Below are positions 59,599 to 64,000 of a stretch of 64,000 bases of DNA, piece after piece. The stretch is from Streptacidiphilus sp. ASG 303 (GTDB taxonomy: Bacteria > Actinomycetota > Actinomycetes > Streptomycetales > Streptomycetaceae): the NCBI RefSeq assembly GCF_020991365.1, contig NZ_JAJLRA010000003.1, positions 388,497 through 452,496 of the forward strand, written 5' to 3'. The notes beneath the pieces are model-generated. The model searched no databases, was not told the DNA's origin, and was given only the letters and a program-made list of their open reading frames with translations. The first letter of the stretch is position 1. Every line of letters starts with the position of its first letter. The position numbers and the translations under genes are program-made.

Positions 59599-60135
59599 TC
59601 AGGTCACGGGTGCCCCGTTGCGGCGGAGGACGGTGGGAAGCAGGCGGTGCACGGCGTCGGCCACCTCGTTCAGCAGGGGCGCGCCGAACAGGCACAGGGA
59701 GTTCTCCCAGGGGTGTCCGAAGCTGCCGAGGCTGAGGTCCTCGGACAGGAAGATGTAGTAGTCGCCGTCGGGGCACGGGCTGAGCGGCCAGCCCTCTCGG
59801 GAGCGGCCTTCAAGGACGCGCGGCAGGAACATGTCGCTGGGCGGAAGGTCGGGCCGCAGCGCGTAGCAGGTGTGCTGCCAGTTCAGGATCAGCAGCGACG
59901 CCCCGAGCGGGGTGCAGGCAGTGAGGCCGTCCTGGACCGCATCGATGAGCAGGTCCCGCCGGCGGCTGTGCGGATCGTCGCCCAGGGCGTCCAGGCTCCA
60001 AGTCACCGAGGGCACGGGTTCCCGGATGCCGGGGAAGTCAATGAGGCTGGGTCGGAAGTCGAACGCGGCGTCGAAGCGATCCCATGTTGCACTATGTTCC
60101 GCGTCGTTGAGACGACGCAGGGACTGACTGGTCAC
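59599..60135 (-). CDS. DUF2716-like protein
   Basis: The 178-residue protein shows WDRFDAAFDFRPSLIDFPGI, SVTWSLDALG, LILNWQHTCYALRPDLP and YYIFLSEDLSLGSFGHPWEN. The W-x-x-F-x-x-x-F-x-F-x-P start and the LF-G-H-P-W end are typical of DUF2716, a family often carried as single genes in streptomycete islands. The start is GTG 60135, with no clear ribosome binding site. Function unknown. Confidence 0.72.
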   Translation of the reverse strand: MTSQSLRRLNDAEHSATWDRFDAAFDFRPSLIDFPGIREPVPSVTWSLDALGDDPHSRRRDLLIDAVQDGLTACTPLGASLLILNWQHTCYALRPDLPPSDMFLPRVLEGRSREGWPLSPCPDGDYYIFLSEDLSLGSFGHPWENSLCLFGAPLLNEVADAVHRLLPTVLRRNGAPVT

Positions 60136-60385
60136 CGCCCGACCCTAGTGCCTGCCTTACGAGGAACTTGGGCCGTCGCTGGGCCGTGCGAGGCAGACCA
60201 AGGCTGACCAACGCTGACAGGCAATGCTCAGGCTGCCGCAGGTCAGAAGTCGGAAGCGCCGAGTAGCCGCAGGTGACAGACTCGGCTGCCTAGTTCCAGG
60301 GCAAGAAGTCACCAGACAGGACACCCAAAGCCGCCCGGCTGCCTGCACGGTCCGGCGTCGGCCTGGAGGGGTTACCGTTCTGCTC

Positions 60386-60601
60386 ATGAAGAAGGCGCGC
60401 TGGTGGTCGAAGGCTGGACACTTGCTCGTGGTCTGGCTGATGACAACGGTTGCCTACTGGCTCTTCGTCAGAGCAATGGGGACGCCTCACACCCTGAGCG
60501 CGAGTGCCGCCGTGGGTGCCATGGGCACGATGGTTGGCGAAACCGCGCCCCGATGGCACCAGTACCGCCGATCAAGGAAGATGAGCAGCTCAGGGCACTG
60601 A
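60386..60601 (+). CDS. Small membrane protein, hypothetical
   Basis: The 71-residue protein MKKARWWSKAGHLLVVWLMT has one or two helices (HLLVVWLMTTVAYWLFVRAM and ASAAVGAMGTMVG) and a basic tail. GGAGGGG lies about 16 bases before ATG 60386, a little too far, so the start is uncertain. Not recognised. Confidence 0.45.
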   Translation: MKKARWWSKAGHLLVVWLMTTVAYWLFVRAMGTPHTLSASAAVGAMGTMVGETAPRWHQYRRSRKMSSSGH

Positions 60602-60664
60602 ATGACACCTGAGGCGTGGAGGCAACTAACGGCTCGACGTCGCCGCGCCCCCTCATCCGGACGG

Positions 60665-61051
60665 CTACCAAGTCGGGCCAGCCACCGTCTCGATGGCCAG
60701 GGGCGGACACCTCTCCTCTTTCACCGGATCGGGCGGTCGAATGCCCTTGATCTGCTGGAGGTAGAGCGCCTCCCAGTCCTCACAGGCCCAAGTGGTGGCC
60801 GGGATGTGGTGGATGCTCCCGTCTTGCCGGTCCACCAGGTAGGGGCCGGCGCCTAACAGCATCTTCCGGAATTCACGGCTGCGGATGTACTCCACTGACT
60901 GCCAGAAGACCAGCCACCCGAGAGCATGTTCCTCCACATCGAGAACAGCGACGGGTACTGATGCCAACGGCGGCACCTCCTGCTGCCGCCTCGACAACAG
61001 AGCCTCAACCAGGCTGACGGCGCGCTCTTGGGTGACCACATCCCTCATCAT
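60665..61051 (-). CDS. YrhB-domain (Imm35-like) protein, possible orphan immunity protein
   Basis: The 128-residue protein begins at ATG 61051 with an N-terminal helix MMRDVVTQERAVSLVEALLS and then VAVLDVEEHALGWLVFWQSV, EFRKMLLGAGPYLVDRQDGS and IHHIPATTW, the pattern of YrhB/Imm35 (E-x-x-x-G-W-x-F-x-W-Q-S, G-N/A-G-P-x-L-V-D-x-x-x-G). Such proteins neutralise polymorphic toxins. No toxin gene is adjacent, so it may protect against toxins of relatives or stabilise the element. Confidence 0.7.
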   Translation of the reverse strand: MMRDVVTQERAVSLVEALLSRRQQEVPPLASVPVAVLDVEEHALGWLVFWQSVEYIRSREFRKMLLGAGPYLVDRQDGSIHHIPATTWACEDWEALYLQQIKGIRPPDPVKEERCPPLAIETVAGPTW

Positions 61052-61102
61052 TCACCACCGAGCCACCGGGAGCGGACTGAGCCGACAGCCGGTACAAGCG
61101 CG

Positions 61103-61236
61103 TCGTGCCCGCTGCGTGCCCGTTCCAAAGGGCTACAGCGGGGCGTCACGGGCAGAAGAGGGCCCTGAGGCGCTCCACCCCAGGTCGACGTCTCCGCAGG
61201 CCGCCCAGCGCCCGCATACGGCGTCTTCCAAACTGG
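61103..61236. repeat. 134-bp repeat, copy A
   Basis: It aligns without gaps to copy B (63707-63840). About 70% of positions match by hand, and the ends are nearly identical (TCGTGCCCG-Y-TGCGTGCCCG and CGCATACG-S-CGTCT-Y-CCAAACTGG). It lies between the Imm35-like and CPCC genes. It could be a conserved 5' element of following genes or remnant element ends. Confidence 0.75.
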
Positions 61237-61298
61237 GGCTCGGCAGGCCGGCCCGCAGCCCAGAAAAGCAGGTGTGTGCATCGCGGAGACCGCGCATC

Positions 61299-61631
61299 AT
61301 GCCGAGCGTGACGTTCATGGTTGTACAGGGCAGCGCCGAAGATGGGCCGTACCGCTGTCCGTGCTGCAGATTCATCACGTTGACCGAGCGCGGAGCGTTC
61401 GAGATCTGCGAGGTCTGCTTCTGGGAGGACGACGGCCAGGACGACCACGACGCAGACCAGGTCCGCGGCGGCCCGAACCATGACCTCAGCCTGCGGCAAG
61501 CCCGCCGGAACTTCGAGACCATCGGGGCCTGCAACGACCACTGCGCCCGGTTCGTACGGGACCCACTGCCCGAAGAGCATCCAGATAGCGGCACGCCGTA
61601 CGGCTACGGCCACCTTCGGACCTGGCCGTGA
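61299..61631 (+). CDS. CPCC family cysteine-rich protein
   Basis: The 110-residue protein contains GPYRCPCCRFITLTERGAFE, ICEVCFWEDDGQDDHDADQV, RGGPNHDLSLRQARRNF and RFVRDPLPEEHP. The C-P-C-C ... C-x-V-C-F-W-E-D-D-G-Q core defines the CPCC family, a presumed zinc-binding protein seen in toxin/immunity contexts. ATG 61299; the upstream 134-bp repeat ends 63 bases before. A palindrome follows the stop. Confidence 0.78.
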   Translation: MPSVTFMVVQGSAEDGPYRCPCCRFITLTERGAFEICEVCFWEDDGQDDHDADQVRGGPNHDLSLRQARRNFETIGACNDHCARFVRDPLPEEHPDSGTPYGYGHLRTWP

Positions 61632-61640
61632 CATCCACGT

Positions 61641-61666
61641 CTGACATCAACGTTGCCGGATGTCAG
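61641..61666 (+). terminator. Inverted repeat CTGACATC-N10-GATGTCAG after the CPCC gene
   Basis: Perfect 8-bp arms begin 10 bp after the stop and can form a short hairpin. No T-tract, so the stop-proximal position is the main argument for a terminator. Confidence 0.5.
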
Positions 61667-61773
61667 CGGACCGGTCCGACCGGGCTGGGACCAAGCCACG
61701 AGCGTGAGCGCGGGTTCTGGCAGGCCGCGTGAGAGCTGGCTCGAACTTGTAAAGCGGTGATTAGCCCGACCGA

Positions 61774-62256
61774 TCAGTCCTCTCCTACCTGGAGCAGGAC
61801 CACGACGGCTTCTGGGCCGACACCTGCGATCACCCCGTCGAAGGTGTACCGGGTAACCGGGGTCCAGGCCCGAACACCGGCGGATAGCTCCATGTTCGTC
61901 CACCACGTTGCGTCATGGCCGAGCAGCCGGACCACTCGCTCAGCGGCCCGACGTGCATGGGCCCGATCGCGCGGCCCTGAGTCGGGGAAGACAAGATCAT
62001 TAGCGGATAGGTACGTCATGACTTTCACTGCCTGCGTCGCGCTGACAGCCTCCAGCGCATCGGCGATGTCGTCAGGGCCGGTCGGCCCCTGCGAGCCCTT
62101 GACGGCGCAACCTGCCCAGGCGTCCTGTGCGTCCAGCACCAGGCGGTAGACGTGTTCTGCAACGGTGCCGGCATCGGCACGCGCCGCGCGTCCGAAGACA
62201 CCCTGTTCCTTGGACAGCGAACTGAGCATCACCTCAAGCTCATCCACGAAGTTCAC
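61774..62256 (-). CDS. Hypothetical helical protein
   Basis: The 160-residue protein starts at GTG 62256 behind AAGGATCG: MNFVDELEVMLSSLSKEQGV, then AEHVYRLVLDAQDAWAGCAV, ADALEAVSATQAVKVMTYLS and WWTNMELSAGVRAWTPVTRY. The C-terminus VVVLLQVGED ends a mixed alpha/beta region. Not recognised. It lies between the CPCC gene and the tRNA scar. Confidence 0.65.
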   Translation of the reverse strand: MNFVDELEVMLSSLSKEQGVFGRAARADAGTVAEHVYRLVLDAQDAWAGCAVKGSQGPTGPDDIADALEAVSATQAVKVMTYLSANDLVFPDSGPRDRAHARRAAERVVRLLGHDATWWTNMELSAGVRAWTPVTRYTFDGVIAGVGPEAVVVLLQVGED

Positions 62257-62291
62257 GGTGCGATCCTTGCACGGCCCGTCTGACTGGAACC

Positions 62292-62310
62292 GTGCCAGAT
62301 CCGTGCCAGA
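62292..62310. repeat. GTGCCAGA direct repeat, possible integrase arm sites
   Basis: Two GTGCCAGA octamers start 11 bp apart (62292 and 62303), about 110 bp before a tRNA 3' fragment. Tyrosine integrases of actinomycete elements use similar repeated arm sites beside att, so these look like relics of an attP region. Confidence 0.4.
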
Positions 62311-62418
62311 ACGAGCGGTCACCTACGGTCAACAGCAGGGTGATCCACACGACGCGGCAGAGGCTGTGCAGGCGGTCTGCCCTGTTCAGCGGCTCGGTAG
62401 CGCGGATCCGGCCGGTGA

Positions 62419-62462
62419 TTCCCAAGCTCAAAGCGCGAGTTCGATTCTCGTCACCCGCTCCA
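62419..62462 (+). pseudogene. 3' fragment of tRNA-Gly(CCC)
   Basis: The fragment begins in the anticodon loop (TTCCCAA, anticodon CCC) and continues through a changed variable region, a complete T arm GCGAG-TTCGATT-CTCGT and the acceptor CACCCGC-T-CCA. The 5' half is missing, so it cannot be a working tRNA. Elements that integrate into tRNA genes leave exactly such a 3' half at the far attachment site. Confidence 0.85.
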
Positions 62463-62467
62463 CAGGA

Positions 62468-62508
62468 AAAGGCCCAGGCCAGGGAATGAATCCCCAGCCC
62501 GGGCCTTT
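62468..62508 (+). terminator. Terminator of the former tRNA-Gly gene
   Basis: AAAGGCCC (62468-62475) pairs with GGGCCTTT (62501-62508), with inner pairing GGG/CCC, and ends in TTTCTG. It follows the CCA end by 6 bp, as in an intact tRNA transcription unit. Confidence 0.85.
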
Positions 62509-62576
62509 CTGCTGTCCAGACCTTTTCAGGCGTCGCGCATCAGATCCGCACCAGATGACCAGGTACCCGGCCGCGG

Positions 62577-62839
62577 TCGCTCCTGTCTTCGCCTTGCTTC
62601 GGCGGCGGCCCGCTCCGCGCCGCAGGCGGGAGGGTGAGGGATCGGCCGGCCGTGGCTGGGGCGGCCGGTTCTACGGCTTTACGCACCTCTCCGGACCGGG
62701 GCCCGACATCGAGCAGGACCAGGGAACCGATCGGGCTAGAGGCGGGCAGGCAGGAGCCAGCCCGATTCGCGATCAGCGCACGACCCCCTGGCCGTGCCCG
62801 ACCCCAGACCGGACAGGACGCCGCCCAAAGCCATTCCAC
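62577..62839. repeat. ~263-bp structured repeat, copy 2
   Basis: It aligns with 58730-58991 at about 85% identity. The stem is kept: ATCGGGCT (62730-62737) with AGCCCGAT (62759-62766), while CCAAGGGGCC/GGCCCCTTGG of copy 1 is replaced by CCAGGG (62719-62724) and CCCTGG (62786-62791). The changes keep base pairing, which argues that the structure is under selection. Confidence 0.85.
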
Positions 62840-62869
62840 TGGTCGGGCGCACGTCGCCCCGCCGCGCAT

Positions 62870-63412
62870 TTACCGCCATTCGGCCATGCAGTCGTGGCCG
62901 TCGCTTTGTGCGCTAAATTCGACAATGTCTACCTCCTTGGGAAGTTCGGGAATTTTCATTCCTGGGACCGGCCCATTAGCGGAAACGAAGATGCTCCAAT
63001 CGTCACGAATCAAGTGCACGTACTCGCTAGTGCTATTCTCGGCATCGCGCCAGGAATTCTGCTTCAGTTGGTTGCTCATCTCTCTCATGACGCGTCCAGT
63101 TTCCTTCGGGTCGAGGAATGCGCCTTGCCGAATCCCGCAATGAGTGACCAGGTCGATCGTGCCCTTTACATCTTCAGTGAAGCGAAACCTTTTTGACACT
63201 CGGGCGGCGTCCAGTGCTGCCGCCATATCGACTGATGCCGCTCGGTAACGCTTGTCTCGTTCCGCCTTTGCGAGATCAACGCTAGGCGATGCAGTCGGTT
63301 TGGCCGAGGCCTGCGAGTGCATGGAATTTCCGACTGTCGGCGCGGTTTGACATCCAGCGGCCGGGATGACTGCTGTGCATACCAGAGCAACTGCCATAAG
63401 GGATGTTCGCAT
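62870..63412 (-). CDS. Secreted lipoprotein, hypothetical
   Basis: The 180-residue protein starts at ATG 63412 with a signal peptide MRTSLMAVALVCTAVIPAAG and a lipobox IPAAGC (Cys at 21). After a Ser/Thr/Pro linker there is a charged domain with KRFRFTEDVKGTIDLVTHCG and VHLIRDDWSIFVSANGP. Base composition is much poorer in GC than the backbone, a sign of recent acquisition. No domain was recognised. The gene stands alone. Confidence 0.78.
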   Translation of the reverse strand: MRTSLMAVALVCTAVIPAAGCQTAPTVGNSMHSQASAKPTASPSVDLAKAERDKRYRAASVDMAAALDAARVSKRFRFTEDVKGTIDLVTHCGIRQGAFLDPKETGRVMREMSNQLKQNSWRDAENSTSEYVHLIRDDWSIFVSANGPVPGMKIPELPKEVDIVEFSAQSDGHDCMAEWR

Positions 63413-63909
63413 AGTTTAAGCCTCGATCTGCATGCTTGAGGAAGATGGCACGTCGATCAGGTTAAGCGCAGCATTGAGTGCTACCTAAGGCGGGGCCGCC
63501 TACGGGCCGTTCGAGGGGAACCAAGAGGAGATGGCGCGCCAGATCTCTGGCACAGCGACCGAGCCAAGGAAAGCGGCGTGGTGAGTGTCTAGCCGCGTGA
63601 CAACGCTGACACACAAGGGCGGACGAGCACGGGCTGTCGCCGCGGGCAAGAGAGATGCAAGCCCAGGGTGGAGCGCCCATCCAAGTTGCTTCGGGACGAA
63701 GAGGCCTCGTGCCCGTTGCGTGCCCGTTCCGGCGGGACGTGGCGGGTACTCACGGGGAACAGCGGCGCCGACCGCGCTTCGGCCCAGGTCAGAGAGTCGC
63801 CAGGTCAACCGCGACCCGCATACGCCGTCTCCCAAACTGGTGCGCATGACGTTGCTCGGACCGTCGACTATAGGCTGCGCTGGTAGAGCGCGATCACTCG
63901 AGGAACGTC
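63413..63909. other. 497-bp region with 134-bp repeat copy B
   Basis: It contains the lipoprotein promoter (lower GC, 63413-63480) and copy B of the repeat. No gene with a good ribosome binding site was found before 63910. Confidence 0.55.
63707..63840. repeat. 134-bp repeat, copy B
   Basis: It has the same length and orientation as 61103-61236, with conserved ends. It is followed by a short spacer and the partial gene at 63910. Confidence 0.75.
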
Positions 63910-64000
63910 ATGGAGCTATCACCGTCGCCCCTTAACCGTCTGGGGAACAGCAGCCTCGGAGTCCTTCCGGCGGTTGCTGGCATTGCCTACGCGGCGCAAG
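63910..64000 (+). CDS. Start of an unidentified gene, cut by the window edge
   Basis: ATG 63910 follows GAGGAACGTC. The 30 visible residues begin MELSPSPLNRLGNSSLGVLP and go on to the edge. Too little is visible to identify the protein. Confidence 0.5.
   Translation, partial: MELSPSPLNRLGNSSLGVLPAVAGIAYAAQ

Larger units (their letters stand above)
62257..62869. other. 613-bp non-coding region with att scar, tRNA fragment, terminator and repeat copy 2
   Basis: No gene is supported. In order it holds two GTGCCAGA direct repeats (62292-62310), the tRNA-Gly 3' part (62419-62462), its terminator (62468-62508) and the structured repeat copy 2 (62577-62839). Confidence 0.7.
51480..64000. mobile_element. 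Actinomycete integrative and conjugative element (AICE), right end outside the window
   Basis: Evidence: a serine integrase beside an interrupted chromosomal gene, a RepSA-like rolling-circle initiator, an FtsK/TraB translocase, Spd-like small proteins, a GntR regulator, and cargo of lower GC. The block 53.7-57.6 kb is one leftward operon; the GntR gene diverges from it. Integrase type and position differ from the pSAM2 group (tyrosine integrase). A tRNA-Gly fragment near 62.4 kb suggests that a second element contributed. Confidence 0.85.

Noticed and set aside
63870..63910. A possible tRNA-like segment GCTGCGCTGGTAGAGCGC
   Set aside because: It cannot fold into a cloverleaf with the flanking bases and lacks an anticodon arm and CCA end.

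Overview
The window is high-GC actinobacterial DNA and almost certainly Streptomyces or a close relative. Third codon positions are nearly all G or C, GTG starts are common, and many genes are streptomycete signature families: DmdR1-type iron regulator, PurU beside an SCO4402-like protein, an ECF sigma factor with a zinc-finger anti-sigma, STAS and HATPase partner-switching proteins, citrate synthase next to PdxH, and SerC. From memory the order resembles the S. coelicolor SCO4360-SCO4405 neighbourhood; I could not check this.

Layout. 1-20 kb is chromosomal backbone: a GalE tail, a kinase-PQQ propeller protein, a TetR regulator, a FabH-like synthase, an L,D-transpeptidase, a GDSL hydrolase, an anti-sigma/anti-anti-sigma pair, an ECF sigma with a zf-HC2/MDMPI partner, PurU, a lipoprotein binding protein, a HemD-like protein, a proline-rich membrane protein and a TPR regulator. 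20-27.5 kb holds a prim-pol-like protein, a YihY/BrkB membrane protein, DmdR1, a SIS protein, a PAS/GAF sensor, a four-helix DUF4231 membrane protein and an alpha/beta hydrolase. 27.5-36.5 kb is one leftward operon, fxsA-fxsB-aac(3)-fxsC-fxsT: the FxSxx-COOH cyclophane peptide system, in which a 60-residue precursor ending FNSSI and its radical SAM maturase are joined to TIR-like and STAND/TPR proteins. This is the most interesting system in the window. 37-51.3 kb is backbone again: pdxH, citrate synthase, serC, two MarR regulators with their targets, a subtilisin, thpR, a GNAT, a DHA3 exporter and others.

From about 51.48 kb the chromosome is interrupted. The last ~50 codons of an NCS2 purine permease remain, and a large serine integrase follows at once, broken by a one-base frameshift. 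Then comes an actinomycete integrative and conjugative element (AICE): a RepSA-type rolling-circle initiator, Spd-like small proteins, a TraB/FtsK DNA translocase, two small conserved proteins and a divergent GntR repressor with palindromic operators. The transfer and replication genes form a tightly overlapped leftward operon controlled from the 57.65-57.87 kb divergent region. The right part (58.6-64 kb) has lower GC and carries immunity-like or unknown cargo (DUF2716, YrhB/Imm35, CPCC, a lipoprotein). It also has two copies of a structured ~263-bp repeat, two copies of a 134-bp repeat, and a 3' fragment of tRNA-Gly(CCC) with its terminator. The right end of the element lies outside the window, and the tRNA scar suggests accretion of more than one element.

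For several genes I moved the start to a codon with a convincing ribosome binding site. Seven short genes or ORFs were found by direct reading (37029, 45538, 53720, 55307, 55467, 55600 and the open end at 63910). RepSA appears to begin at a CTG codon.
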